From Ovis canadensis (lineage: Eukaryota; Chordata; Mammalia; Artiodactyla; Bovidae), in NCBI RefSeq assembly GCF_042477335.2, contig NC_091256.1, forward strand, positions 37,540,001 to 37,604,000: DNA of 64,000 nt, given 5' to 3'. The stretch's first letter is position 1. Each line of letters starts with the position of its first letter. The translations under genes and the position numbers were made by a program. Positions 22,700 through 34,633 of this stretch are shown here, piece after piece. Below the pieces are notes generated by a model, which was not told where the DNA came from, made no database searches, and was given only the letters and a program-made list of their open reading frames with translations.

Positions 22700-24305
22700 G
22701 GGATTAGGAGAGAGGGCTGTGTGGCTATCCTTGGAACAGCAGGATTGGCGACTGGCTGCCCCAACCCCATCCATGTCCGCTCACTGTTCTAGCCCGGTCT
22801 GCGATCCCCAGCCCCACGTCAACCCAGTCCACGCGCTGTAGGATTACCACCTATCCCAACAGAGGCTAGATCAGTGCAGCCACCAGCTTCCCTTCCAACG
22901 GGTGGGTATCTGGAGACACAGTGGTTATGAAACATTTTCAAGTTCATTCTCCGATAACAAGCCTGTTGACTGATTGGCTGAAAAAAACAGGAATGGAATT
23001 GGGAGAAGTAATGAATCCAAGAGACCAGACAGAGCCAGGCTTCTCTGATGCAGTTACCCACATCCCAGTGTAAACAAATGAGCCCTGGTGATGTTTACCA
23101 TTGCTCTGAACAGCCGCAAACATTACTGGGGAAGCTGGTTTCTGTCCCAGCTCATGTGGGCGTGGTGGGGACAACTGCACGGCAGCCACCAAGCCTGCAG
23201 ACAGGGAGGGCAGAGGGGGCCGAGTATCCCTTCTGCCTTCTCGTCATCTGAGCTGGAGCATACGTGGGGCAGTTCTAGAACTTCTACATAAAAAAAAAGC
23301 TTAGGGCTGGAGATGGAGATAGTAGGTATAGCGGGGTGCACTGGGGCCTGGTCTTGAGGCTTTTTTGCCTAGTAAGCCCCCTGTTCCGGCTCAGAAATGT
23401 ATTTATGTGGGGGGCTTAGAGGTTCTGCTGATGGAAGTTATGGTTGGGGCCAGCCCCCATCCCAGCACCTGTGGTGCAGACATTGGAGCTTATTGCTTCC
23501 AGCAGAGGAGAGAACACCCGCCCTGCGGTCCCTCCCTGCTACAGGTGGCATGAAAATAGAGGAATCGCTCCCAGAGCGTCAAGGACACCCCGGCCTTGAG
23601 GACAAAGGTGCGCGGCTGCTGGTGAAGCGGCCAAGGCAGTCCAGTGCCAGCAATTTCATGCACCCTGTGATTCGACGCTTACAAACAACTCTGTGAACTT
23701 TGCCACGCAGGTAGTTTTCCCCCATTTGAAGCTATAAAAGAATTGATGGTTAGTGTTTTGACAACTCCAAAGGACCCCACAAATACAAGATATAACATTA
23801 TCAGCAAAGCTATCACCAGGGGACCCCTTCTATGGAAACTGCTCCCAGAAATGGTGTGTGGTAGGTACCAGCCTCTCTGGCCTCTTGGCAAGAGTCGGAT
23901 AAAATACCTTGAGTTCCAGCTGACTGATAAAATCATCAAAGGGCCCAAGAAACTGTCTGGGCTTTTGGAAGCTTGCTTTGCCAGGCACGGCCCAGCCTAG
24001 CCCTTGGAAACACACAGGACACCCCCTCCGCGCGGTGGAATCCAACAGGCCCTTCCAACCCTCACGGGACACGCATGAGGAAAGAATAAGTTCTGCAGCA
24101 GCTCCAGCAAGGAGAAGTCTCTAAAACAAAACCATATGTTGTTAACACTGCAGAATTTGTATTCCTCCTGTTCTCCGCTAGATTCTGATCACGGGCCTGA
24201 AAGTTGAGGAGAAGACAGAACTAGCTTTGCCTCAGCCTCAGTCCTAGGGGAGAGGTGGCCCCTTGCCCTCCTAAGCCAGGAAAAGAGACTGGACAGGACA
24301 AAGGC
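22700..24305. other. Intergenic sequence, nothing recognised
   Basis: About 1.6 kb of unique-looking sequence with several short ORFs that lack any recognisable domain. No named repeat is visible. Confidence 0.45.
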
Positions 24306-24309
24306 TCTG

Positions 24310-24450
24310 TTACATAATAGCTGTCACTCTGCTGGGCCTCAGTTTCCTCGTCTGTCAAATGAGGAAATAAGATCTCCCTGACCAATTAAAGATTTAAATG
24401 TGCAAACGTGTATAGTGAGCGGCGCTCAGCCTGGCACATAGAGGGGTCAG
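24310..24450 (+). repeat. MIR SINE
   Basis: The core CAGTTTCCTCGTCTGTCAAA followed by AGCCTGGCACATAG. Confidence 0.8.
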
Positions 24451-24602
24451 TTAAGAAGTTGGCTTGGAAGAGTGTCCCCAGGCCCTTCATACCATGCCCG
24501 GTCACCTCTCAAGCAGCCGTGCTATGGAGTTGGTATGACCTAAATGCTTTATTTTCTCTTCTTTTCACTTGCAAAAAATAATCTGCAGGAAAAAAGTCTA
24601 TG

Positions 24603-24985
24603 AAAGGATGTCCTACTGTATAGGACAGGGCTTCCCTAGTGACCAGTGGTAAAGAATCCGTCTGCCAATGCAAGAGATGCAGGTTCAACCCTGGATCGGG
24701 GAGATCCCCTAGAAGAGGAAATGGCAACCCACTGCTGTATTCTTGCCTGGGGAATCCCAGGGACAGAGGAGCCTGGCGGGCTGCAGTCCATGGAGTCTCA
24801 CTGAGTGACTAAGCACACACTATATAGCACAGAGAAATATACTCAATCTCCTATGATAAACCATAATGGGAAAGGATATTTTAAAAAGAATGTACATATA
24901 GATTTAACTGAATCACTTTGCTGTACAAGTAGAAATTAACACAACATTGTAAATCAACTCTACTTCAATTAAAAATATATTGATC
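24603..24985 (+). mobile_element. L1 3' UTR fossil split by a SINE
   Basis: Left piece (24603-24627): GATGTCCTACTGTATAGGAC. Right piece (24822-24985): TGAATCACTTTGCTGTACAA and ACATTGTAAATCAACTCTAC. A Bov-tA insertion separates them. Confidence 0.8.
24628..24821 (+). repeat. Bov-tA SINE inserted in L1
   Basis: A tRNA-like head with a degenerate B box (GGTTCAACCCT), and a body that breaks the L1 3' UTR at a TATAGSACA-type site. Confidence 0.87.
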
Positions 24986-24989
24986 AAGA

Positions 24990-27125
24990 AAAGAAAATCT
25001 ACTAAAAGAAATTCCTTTGCTGTGGCCCTCTGGCACACACACATTCCCTCTCTCTCTCTGTCACACACACCCCTGCTGATGCACAGACTTGTGCTTCACC
25101 CCTAGGCAGTTTTGGGTAATCCCAGCAGCACTGACTCACCCCTGCTCTCAGGACTGGTGACTCACTGGATCGGTGAGGCTGGTAGGGTATATGTGTGTCT
25201 GTCTGTGCTGGTGAGCCCTGTGGAAGGGATTGTGTGGTCAGAGAGAGATGAGGTTTTGCCAGATCCAGCGAGATAGCATTATGTGAGAGGCTCTGAGAAG
25301 TACAGGGCAGCAGTTATTCAGGTTTTAAAAACTGGATCTCTTCCAATGGTGGGCGTGGTCATCACCGTGTGTAGTTATAAGTAAATGTGAGTTCCTTTGT
25401 GAGACTCCTGTGTGCAGAGGCCCTAAAGGCTGGCAAATCAGCTGCCAGGGCTGCAGAGAAAATTGGGCATTGCACCAGCCCAGAGGGAGGCAGTCCGGGG
25501 TGACGAGGAGGCTCCTCTGCCAAGGGCTGCAGGGAGCTTCTGTTAGGGCTGGTTTGCCTTTGTCACTAAAAGGCCTGGGGAACCTCAGCCACTTGCCTGG
25601 AAGAAGGGGCTTTCCTGAAACCGGCTGTCCTCCAGCAGACCAGCTGGAGAAGCAGTCTACCCACTTGGCTGCTGGAAGGGTGCACAAGTTTTCTCTCAAG
25701 AGCCCAGAGCTCAGCGCCCCAGTGGAAAGTCAATAGTGCAGGAAATTAACAATTTCCAGGAGGTGCTGTCTCTTCCCTCTCTTCTCCACTGGCATGGTTC
25801 CATGAAACTCTTGCATCAGCAACCTGTGAGCTAGAAAAGAATGCCTGTGTCCCCCATTTCACCCAAGGGTACAGAAAGCAAAGCCCAGTGCTTGCTTAGT
25901 GTACGAAACACTTTCAGACTTAGATGGGGAAGACTAATCAGAAAGAAAGGCTGTTGCAATCAGGGGAATTCTCCGGTCTCAGAAAGCTGCAACAGTCTCA
26001 AAATCAAACAAAATGGACTTTGTGTGTGTGTTTAATAGAGTAAAGGAGGGGCAACAGAGATAAGCAGAATGTTTGGAGGGGAAGCCAGACAAACAAGGGG
26101 AAACGAATGGGGTCGGATAGGAAACAGTCATGCTGGGGTCAGCAGAGTCTCAGGAGAAGCTGATAAGGGCGGGGCCAGTCCATTTTTTTCTGTGTTGGCT
26201 TGGGCTTGGAGGCAAGGGAGAAACCTGATAAAGTTTGGTCAAGCAGAGGGTAAGAAATGGACCCCTGAACAGCTGGTCAAGGACAAGAATAGATGAAGAA
26301 GGAGGAGTAAAGCTGGTGAATACAAAACCAAGCCAAGTGGAGGCTGATTCCACAAAATCAGGCGTGCCTGGGAAGTCCACGCTCGAAGCATTTGGTGCAC
26401 AGGGCTCAGTCCTCAAATATGAAAACAGACTCATGGCGGGCAATGCAATTCACACATCCTTCATCCTCTCCAGGAAATTTAGAAAATGGGGTGCAATAGG
26501 CAGTCCCCAGAAGATTCTGAGGGGGAGAGAGGTAGTTCCTTCAAATGCAACCCCTACCCCTTTTAAGACGGATGTGTGGCCCTCAAGATCAACATCAGCG
26601 CTGACTTTAAAAAAGAAGCTGGCACCCTGATGATGGGCAAGTACAGACAGCATTGGCTCATACCGCCTGTCAGCAGACCTTCTGGTCATGGACTCTTTGG
26701 CTATGAAAGGACCCCAGAGGTCACCACCACCCCATCTCTGAGCCCCCTTTGGCCAAGGGACCCCAAACTGGCTGGCCCTCAATCATTAAAGACCAAACAC
26801 TTTCTGACCTACGGAGCCTTGGCTGCACAGCCCAGAATCTGTATTTTTAACACACTACAAGTGATTCTGATATTCAGCCAAGCTGGGGAACTCCTGACCC
26901 CTTGAACGCAACCAGCAGTGCTGGACTCCCAGCATCACAAGGTGGCCCATTGCACATGGCCCAGCTCCAGCCACTATTTAATCATTTTTCATGGTGAATT
27001 AAAATCTGTGCCCCTTCAAATCTGCCACTAGTTCCTTCTCTCCCTCTGAAGCAACACAGAATGAACACATTTCCTCTTCTCCAGGACAATCCTGCAAACA
27101 CTTGAAGTTAGTACTACCTGCCCAA
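24990..27125. other. Intergenic sequence, nothing recognised
   Basis: About 2.1 kb with CACACA and CTCTCT runs at 25034-25068 and a short TG run near 26020. No gene, RNA or repeat family can be named with confidence. Confidence 0.45.
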
Positions 27126-27136
27126 TATCCTCTTGC

Positions 27137-27345
27137 TTCCCCTGTGGCTCAGCTGGTAAAGAACCCACGTGCCAATGCAGCTCAACAGACATGGGTTCAA
27201 TCCCTGGGTTGGGAAGATTCTCTGGAGAAGGAAATGGCAATCCACTCCAGTATTCTTGCCTGGGAAAGCCCAAGAAGAGAGGAACCTGGCTGGCTACAGT
27301 CCATGTGGTCCATGCAGTCACAGAGTCAGACAGGATGGAGCATGC
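27137..27345 (+). repeat. Bov-tA SINE
   Basis: The tRNA-like head GTGGCTCAGCTGGTAAAGAA, then the Bov-A body. It is diverged at the 3' end. Confidence 0.85.
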
Positions 27346-27354
27346 ACACATGCC

Positions 27355-28040
27355 CATCCTATTATCCAAGGAAAAATGCCTGTTTTCCTTTTTTTGCCTC
27401 TGTTTTCTTTGACTATTTCTTACCCATTTTATTTATTTAGTTAGTTTTGATCTAACTCATGAACAAAAGAGGGAACCCGGTGTATGTTCTTGAAAAATTA
27501 GTTCAAACAAGAATCTGAAAGAACAATTAGGAATACTAAATGGAATTTGTTAATATATGCAAAACTGAGAGAGGGAAGACAGTTGATTGCACTTCTACCC
27601 CAAGAAATTCATTTGCATATACACAGACAAGAATTATTTGCATTACTATCAATTTCTACATTGCACAGAGCAGTAAACATCCTGAAGACTATGAAAGGAT
27701 GCTTAGGCACAGACCCTGGCAAGGTGATTAGGTTTCATCTAATTCTGATAGGGACAGAGTAGGATAATCAAATAGCTCTGAAATCCCACTATGAGATTAT
27801 ATCACTAGACAGAGAAGCAACTTTAGGAGGCTTTGGGAGACCACAGTAAGTTAGTGATCACTCAAGAAAGCCAGGTTTGCTTAACCACAAAATCAAGCAG
27901 GCTTGCTTAGTAACAAAACCATGCAACAGAAGCATCAGACATTCCCCCAAAACAATAAAACAAAGGTGGCATGAGGCCTATAACCTGACCAGTGAGTTCA
28001 GTAAGTTAATGACCCCTAGGACATGCTCTCTGCACACATA
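27355..28040. other. Intergenic sequence, possible LTR remnant
   Basis: AT-rich. The part from about 27770 to 28040 reads like a dispersed ruminant repeat, perhaps a solo LTR, directly abutting BovB copy C. I cannot name the family. Confidence 0.3.
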
Positions 28041-28043
28041 AAG

Positions 28044-29635
28044 AAGCAGGAGATATTAAGAAGAGGTGGCAAGAAGAACTGTACAAAAAATATCTTCACG
28101 ACCAAGATAATCACGATGGTGTGATCACTCACCTAGAGCCAGACATCCAGGAATGTGAAGTCAAGTAGGCCTTAGAAAGCATCACTACAAACAAAGCTAG
28201 TGGAGGTGATGGAATTCCACTTGAGCTATTTCAAATCTTGAAAGATGATGCTGTGAAAGTGCTGCACTCATTATGCCAGCAAATTTGGAAAACTCAGCAG
28301 TGGCCACAGGACTGGAAAAGGTCAGTTTTCATTCCAATCCCAAAGAAAGGCAATGCCAAAGAATGCTCACACTACTGCACAATTGCACTCATCTCACATG
28401 CTAGCAAAGTAATGCTCAAAATTCTTCAAGCCAAGTTTCAACAATACATGAACCATGAACTTCTAGATGTTCAAGCTGGATTTAGAAAAGGCAGAGGAAC
28501 CAGAGATCAAATTGCCAACACCTGTTGGATCACTGAAAAAGCAAGAGAGTTCCAGAAAAAGGTATATTTCTGCTTTATTGACTATGCCAAAGCCTTTGAC
28601 TGTGTGGATCACAATAAACTGTGGAAAATTCTGAGAGAGATGGGAATCCAGACCACCTGACCTGCCTCTTGAGAAACCTATATGCAAGTCAGGAAGCAAC
28701 AGTTAGAACTGGACATAGAACAACAGACTGGTTCCAAATAGGAAAAGGAGTACGTCAAGGCTGTATATTGTCACCCTGCTTATTTAACTTATATGCAGAA
28801 TACATCATGCAAAATCCCAGGCTGGATGAAGCACAAGCTGGAATCAAGATTGCCGGGAGAAATATCAATAACCTCAGATATGCAGATGACACCACCCTTA
28901 TGGCAGAAAATGAAGAGGAACCAAAAGGCCTCTTGATGAGGGTCGAAGTTGAGAGTGAAAAAGTTGGCTTAAAACTCAACATTCAAATAAATAAGATCAT
29001 GGCATCTGGTCCCATCACAGAAAATAGATGGGGAAACAATGGAAACAGTGAGATACTTATTTTCTTGGGCTCCAAAATCACTACAGATGGTGACAACAGC
29101 CATGACTAATAGATACTTGTTCCTTGGAAGGAGAGCTATGACAAACCTAGATAGCATATTAAAAAGCAGGGCCATCATTTTGCCAGCAAAGGTCTATATA
29201 GTCAAAGCAATGGTTTCTTCCAGTAGTCATGCATGAATGTGAGAGTTGGACCATAAAGAAGGCTGAGCACCGAAGAACTGAGGCTTTCAAACTGTGCTGT
29301 TAGAGAAGACGCTTGAGAGCCCCTTGGACTGCAAGGAGATCAAGCCAGTCAATCCTAAAAGAAATCAATTCTGAATATTCATTGGAAGGGCTGATGCTGA
29401 AGCTGAAGCTCCAATACTTTGGCCACCTGATGCAAAGAGCTGACTCATTGGAAAAGACCCTGATGCTGGGAAGGATTGAGGGCAGGAGAAGGGGGTGACA
29501 GAGGATGAGACGGTTAGATAGCATAACCGACTCAATGGACATGAGTTTGAGAAACTCCGGGAGATGGTGAAGCTTGGTGTGCTGCAGTCCATGGGGTCAC
29601 AAAGAGTCGGACAGGACTTAGGGACTAAACAACAA
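28044..29635 (+). mobile_element. BovB LINE, 5'-truncated copy C
   Basis: The longest BovB copy here (about 1.6 kb, plus strand). It reaches further 5' than the others, into the region before the RT domain (WPQDWKRSVFIPIPKKGN). RT motifs A (DYAKAFDCVDHNKL), B (GKGVRQGCILSPCLFN) and C (YADDTTL) are all visible. The frame is broken by a stop near 28168, a single-base loss near 28649 between motifs A and B, and more shifts after about 29020. It is not functional. Confidence 0.93.
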
Positions 29636-29639
29636 AGAG

Positions 29640-30000
29640 ACAATGGGACACAGAGAGGTATCTGATCTCTAGGCCTCGCAGGTCCCCACCACACTGAGCC
29701 TATAATCTTTGCAGATATCTCTGGTGATTGCTGTGTTCTGGAAACAGGTCCTTTATCTAAATTCTTCAGGCCATTATCAGGAAGGTCAGTTTCTTCCTGA
29801 GTCTCCTGGGCCTCCATTGTTTCCAGCTCAAAATAATCCACATGCCAAATAAGACATTTTGAGGTGGCAAATTTTGCTCCCTTAAATAAGAAATGATTTT
29901 TTAGTATGCCGCCATTCACTGTTTGGAACATACCTATAGTGAAAAATCATTAGTGTTTACTTGAAATTCAAATTTAGCTGGGTGTTTTACTGAATGAAAC
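29640..30000. other. Intergenic sequence, nothing recognised
   Basis: No gene or named repeat is visible between BovB copy C and the LTR-like block. Confidence 0.4.
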
Positions 30001-30003
30001 TTC

Positions 30004-30380
30004 GTGTGCCCGACACCCAGTGAAGCCAAACAAATCGAAACAGTTTGGAGCAGAGGAAGGTTTATTGCAGGGTCATGCAAGGAGACCGGGGTGTCTCATT
30101 GTTAAAAAGCCCTTAACTCGCTTAAGGAATTCAGCAAAGCACCTTTAAAGGCAAGCTGAAGGAGGGGCATGGTTAGCTGTTGCAAACTTTTTGATGTTGG
30201 AATCCTTTCTTAGCTGTCCATGTAGGTCAGGTCAAGATGTTCCCATAAACTTTCAATGAAACAAATGTTATTCTCTGTTCCCCAACTTTTTATCTCTATG
30301 TGAATGGACTCTTTTAGGTCAGAGCCCTGAGACTAGGCTCCCCTATATATTTCAGGCTATAGGCAACATTTTTTTTTTTT
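30004..30380 (-). repeat. Probable solo LTR of a ruminant endogenous retrovirus
   Basis: Read on the minus strand it has a polyadenylation-type AATAAACCTTCC followed by a U5-like stretch ending GGTGTCGGGCACAC. That is the layout of an R-U5 region. No gag, pol or env sequence adjoins it. The family is not certain. Confidence 0.45.
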
Positions 30381-30384
30381 TAAC

Positions 30385-30830
30385 AAAAGGTGCAGAACCA
30401 GCATGAGTAAGCACAGGCAACACAACAGATCTAATATGGAATCAGATTTGTTCTTCCCTGTTACAGGTGGATGTATTTTTATTTGCCAAATCTGACCCTG
30501 CTCTCTGTGATCATACAGCTAACTAGTAGCAGTGTGTAGCCTTCTGATTGTAACACGCCTCTGGTAACTTGGAATCCTTGTTCCGCCCCAAATTAGTTGA
30601 GCAACACTGGGTGATGTCATCTAACCTCTCAGTTGCTCAGTTTTCCCATCTGTCCAATGGAGTCTATAGCAGAGAAACCACCTTCTTACAGAGCTGATTT
30701 CGTCTCCTCCAGCTCTCTCCCCTTCTAACTCACAGGGTGTTTCCTGGAGAGTCAGGATAGCCCCAGCCTTGGGTTTCCGCCAGCCTTCTCCTGCAAGTGG
30801 GAAGCCGGCTAAAGTGAGACTGGATTTGAG
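30385..30830. other. CAPN2 upstream region
   Basis: Sequence between the LTR-like block and the CpG island. No gene or named repeat is seen. It may contain distal CAPN2 promoter sequence, by position only. Confidence 0.4.
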
Positions 30831-30834
30831 TCCC

Positions 30835-31640
30835 CGCTTTTCCACCGGGATGCCCGGGGTGCTCGCAGCCGGCCCGCTCGGCCATCCCGGGCGCCGTCCG
30901 CAGGTGGCAGCACCGGCCCCGCGGGCCGCCGCCGTCCGGCTGGCGCTGTGCAGGCCGCCGACCGCCAGGGTCCCGGGTGGGGCGCCGAGCAGGCCGGGAG
31001 CGGCCAGGCCACGCCCGCAGGGCGGAGGGCGCTGCGGGACCCGGTGAATCATCGCCGGCGGCGGCCGCTCACAGTCCCGCTGCCGCGCGCCGGGCCCTGG
31101 CCGCGCCCCTGCCGAGCGCCGCTCATCGCCGCAGCCGAGACCCTCGCTCGCTCGCCCGGCGGCAGCGCGGGCACCGGGCCAACCATGGCGGGCATCGCGG
31201 CCAAGCTGGCCAAGGACCGGGAGGCGGCCGAGGGGCTGGGCTCGCACGAGAGGGCGGTCAAGTACCTCAACCAGGACTACGCGGCGCTGCGGGACGAGTG
31301 CCTGGAGGCCGGGGCGCTGTTCCAGGACCCCTCCTTCCCGGCCCTGCCTTCCTCCCTGGGCTTCAAGGAGTTGGGACCCTACTCCAGCAAGACCCGGGGC
31401 ATCGAGTGGAAGCGGCCCACGGTAGGGAGCGCGCCCGGGGCGGGATGCGGGGCCCGGAGGCGCTGCGGCCCGGCCTCCGAGCTGGCGAGAACGCGGCCCC
31501 GCGCGCGGGGAGCCGCGGGAGCGCGGGGAGCCGAGCCCCGAGGCCCGGAGCCCGACCCGGGGCTCCGCTGGCGCGGGGTCGCCCGCGTCCCATCTGCCAC
31601 CCACGGGGCCCTTAGGACGCGCCGAGGTGCACACTGCCCA
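30835..31640 (+). promoter_or_regulatory. CAPN2: CpG island promoter of CAPN2
   Basis: A dense GC-rich block with frequent CpG covers the region upstream of the CAPN2 start, exon 1 and the start of intron 1. I see no TATA box near the likely start. GC-box-like GGGCGG (around 31020) and CCGCGCCCC-type motifs are present. This fits the housekeeping type of promoter known for CAPN2. The transcription start cannot be placed from sequence alone. Confidence 0.85.
31185..31421 (+). CDS. CAPN2: Calpain-2 (m-calpain large subunit), coding exon 1
   Basis: CAPN2 is the 80-kDa catalytic subunit of m-calpain, a cytosolic Ca2+-activated cysteine protease that pairs with CAPNS1. It cuts cytoskeletal and signalling proteins and is inhibited by calpastatin. 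This exon encodes residues 1-79: the N-terminal anchor helix (MAGIAAKLAKDREAAEGLGS), which is cut on activation, then the start of the PC1 domain, ending in IEWKRPT. The start codon has a strong Kozak context (A at -3, G at +4). The exon ends at a GTAGGG donor with the codon intact. The reading frame stays open upstream to an in-frame ATG at 30948, but the CAPN2 N-terminus is well established, so 31185 is chosen. Confidence 0.97.
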
Positions 31641-32291
31641 CATATGGCACTAGCAGGCCCGCCGGCAAAAACTCTCAAAAACGCGGGTGACATAAGGGGG
31701 CCTGAAGGAAACTTCTTGGACTCTGCCGGGCGGGCCCGAGAGAAGGGAGGCCACGGGTGGGGGTGGGCGGGAGACCGGGGCGTGGGTGTTACGGAATTTC
31801 GCGGGGAAAGTCGGTCTCTAACTTGGTTCTCTCTGCTTCAGGGAGAAAGTCCACGCATAGCCTGGACGTTTGTGACTAGGGATTGTCTCTTGAAGTGATG
31901 GTTAGATTTATCCACGCAGTTTCCTGTTTATTTTTCCAGATGGGAACTGGCAAGACAGCTCCCTGTAGTATTTACCCTGGTGATTATCAAAAGGACAGGG
32001 GAGATGCAGCCAGGAGCCGCTTCCTTCTCCTCACCCCGGAATCTCCCGGCCTCCTCTGAGCTCCCTTTTCCCACCGGCCCCGGATCTCTGTCCTCCGTGC
32101 CCTGGCAGGCCTTGGGTGCAGTTTGCTTCCCTGATCAGTTTGTACATCCTGTGTCCCTGGGATCCCTCCTGGCCCCACCTCCTATGGGACAGACACCTCT
32201 CTGGCCTTCCCCCACCACACCCCAAGGAGGCCTCCTGGGAAATCCAGCCTCTAGATTCCTGTCAGGAAAATAAGCATTCCTGTCCTGCTTA

Positions 32292-32327
32292 CCCCACCCC
32301 ACCCCCGAACCCCCACCCCCACCCCCA
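32292..32327 (-). other. G-quadruplex-capable run in CAPN2 intron 1
   Basis: On the minus (template) strand there are six closely spaced runs of four or five G, separated mostly by single bases. This meets the usual G4 pattern several times over. Confidence 0.75.
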
Positions 32328-32394
32328 TCAGCTGGTCACCTTCTGTTACCCCAAACCCAGCCGCAGGCAGCAAGTGCAGTAGGAGGTACCCTTG

Positions 32395-32490
32395 GCCCAG
32401 AGCACTTGAGTTCATTTCTTGCTAACTTGAGTGAGCTGTTTAACCTCTGTGCCTCCATTTCTTTATCTAAAAGAGAGAATTTGCTCTCTC
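32395..32490 (+). repeat. MIR SINE fragment
   Basis: GAGTGAGCTGTTTAACCTCT then GCCTCCATTTCTTTATCTAA, the typical MIR core in plus orientation. Confidence 0.7.
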
Positions 32491-32594
32491 CACTGACTCA
32501 CCAAGCCTAGCACCTTTTAGTTTCTCAATGGCACCCTGCTCTTTCCTGCCTCACTGGCCAGAGATGCTCTTTCTTAGTTTTCTGGAATCTGGCT

Positions 32595-32900
32595 CACTCA
32601 TTCTTTGGGACTTAGGTGTCCCCTCCCCAAAGAGATTTTGTCCTGACCATTCGTTGCAGCCCCCCTTCTCATCTTGTCATGCTTTATCATGAACTTTATC
32701 ATGCTAATTTCCTTTACAGCATTTCACAGTTCGTACACATGATTACATGTATTGGTTTGTCCTTCCTACTGAACTGCAGGGACCTGTGTGTATTGTTCAC
32801 CAGCCAATCCCTGGTGCATTCAGAGTATGCTTTCATTTGGTCATTCATTCATTTAACAGTATTTGTTGAGGGCTTGTTAAATGTCAGGCACTGGGATACA
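32595..32900 (+). repeat. L2 LINE 3' fossil
   Basis: The block order matches the L2 3' end: CATGCTTTATCATGAACTTT, TGAACTGCAGGGACCTGTGT, then ATTTGTTGAGGGCTTG. Confidence 0.6.
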
Positions 32901-33289
32901 TCTGTGAACAAAAAGACTCTTCATGGAATGAATGAATGAATGCAAGATTGTAATGAGCCTCAAACAAAATTACGACTGTGAAAGTGATAAACGAGAATGT
33001 AATTGCCTTATGTTTGTATAGTACTTGACAGTTTGTGAATTTATATACTTCTTTCCTTATTCTTTCATTCATTCAAAAAGCTTATATCGAACACCTACTG
33101 TATGCCAGGCATAGTGCGTATTGGTTTTTGCCTCTGAAGGCATTAGGGGTTAGACAGACAGGTCACTCATCAGTTGGGAATGCCTGTAGGATTTCCAGAT
33201 GGGAAAATGGAAATCTAAGCCCATTTTAGAGCCCCAGGTTAGGGTGGGACAGGGTATGAACTGAACAACCAATGGGGAGGGCAACAGGT

Positions 33290-33400
33290 ATAGATCCATT
33301 CAGCAGTTGAAGAAACTGAGGCTTGAGAAGGTTAAATATTTGCTTATACAGGTGTCTGGGGCTGGAGCCAGGACTGTCCGCCTGTGGATGTTTAGAGTCC
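33290..33400 (-). repeat. MIR SINE fragment
   Basis: The reversed core GAAGAAACTGAGGCTTGAGA AGGTTAAATA. Confidence 0.65.
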
Positions 33401-33529
33401 ACAGCTCGCAGCCACTCTCTCTGCTTCTCAAACAGCTGTAGTTCAGATTAAGCGAGACAAACAAAAATGTATCCACTGGATCTAGACAAAAGCAAGTCAC
33501 TGGTGACTTTAACAGAGCAATTGCCATGG

Positions 33530-33682
33530 GGTAGAATGAGATGGTTAGGTAGCCTCACCAACTCCATGGACATGAATTTGAGTAAACTCTGGGAGATAAT
33601 GGAGGACAGAGGAGCCTGGTATGCTGCAGTCCATGGGACCAAAAAGAGTTGGACACAACTTAGTGACTTAACAGCAACGACC
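33530..33682 (+). mobile_element. BovB 3' fragment
   Basis: The last 150 bases of BovB, plus strand: TGAGATGGTTAGGTAGCCTC through AGAGTTGGACACAACTTAGT. Confidence 0.85.
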
Positions 33683-33877
33683 GAATTGCAGTGGGTAGGA
33701 GCCAGACGGCTGTAGACCCCAAAGTAAGGAACCAGAAATGAAGAGCGTGCTCGGGTAATTCCAGAAGCGTTCTTGTGAAAGGAGAGGAGGGAAAGTGACA
33801 GGGAGAGTGGGACCTGGGACTCGAGAGGTTTTTTTTCAGATGAGAGCAGTTGGAACGTTTTATATGTCAAGTCCCAG

Positions 33878-34092
33878 GCTTCCCTGGTGGCTCAGTGGTA
33901 AAGAATCCGCCTGCAATGCAGGATCCACAGAAGATGCAGGTTCGATCCCTGGATGGGGAAGATCCCCTGGTGCAGGGCGTGGCAACCTACTCCAGTATTC
34001 TTGCCTGGAGAATCCCATGGACAGAGAAGCCTGGTGGGCTACAGTCCAAAGGGTCGCAAAGAGTCAAGACATGACTGAGCATGCACACAAGC
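33878..34092 (+). repeat. Bov-tA SINE with 16-bp target-site duplication
   Basis: A tRNA-like head with B box GGTTCGATCCC. ATATGTCAAGTCCCAG (33862-33877) and ATATGTCAAGCCCCAG (34093-34108) flank it with one mismatch. Confidence 0.92.
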
Positions 34093-34361
34093 ATATGTCA
34101 AGCCCCAGAGAGAACGGAACTGAAGAGAAAAGGAGGCCCCGAGGAAGTGAGAGGAGGCAGTAAGAGGAGGGAGGGGAGCGGGCCAGCCCTGGAGCCAAAG
34201 GGCTGCCCTTCCTCAGAGGGGGTTTCCCAACACCCTTTCCCAACAGAGTGTTCCGCAGATGGGAAGAGGACACGGCTAAAGTCACTGTGGGCTGGTCACC
34301 ATCAAGGATGGCACCAGTCAGGTTGGAGCGAGGGCAGACATGTCAGTCCCCACCTTGCCCT

Positions 34362-34633
34362 GACCGGTGCAGGCCTATGGCCTATTAGGAACCGGGCCAC
34401 ACAGCAGAAGGAGAGCAGCAAGTGAGCAAGCAAAGCTTATCAATGTTTACAGCCGCTCCCCATCGTTCGCATTACCACCTGAGCGCAGTCTCCTGGCATA
34501 TCAGCGGCGGCATAATAAATGTAACATGCTTGAATCATCCCCAAACCGTTTCCCCACCCCACCCCATCCGTGGGAAAATTTGTCTTCCACAAAACCAGTC
34601 CCTAGTGCCCAAAAGGTTGGGGACCACTGATCT
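34362..34633. mobile_element. Non-autonomous DNA transposon fossil (hAT-like)
   Basis: The text CTATTAGGAACCGGGCCACA and the end AAAAGGTTGGGGACCACTGA match a common mammalian MER-type DNA transposon that I recall as hAT. The family name is uncertain. Confidence 0.45.

Noticed and set aside
23743-24000. 85-codon open frame with a protein-like composition
   Set aside because: I could not match it to any family, and there is no promoter, splice or poly(A) evidence.
30621-31643. 340-codon open frame on the minus strand across the CAPN2 CpG island
   Set aside because: It is antisense to CAPN2 exon 1 in very GC-rich DNA, where stops are rare. The composition is Ala/Gly/Pro/Arg-rich with no domain.
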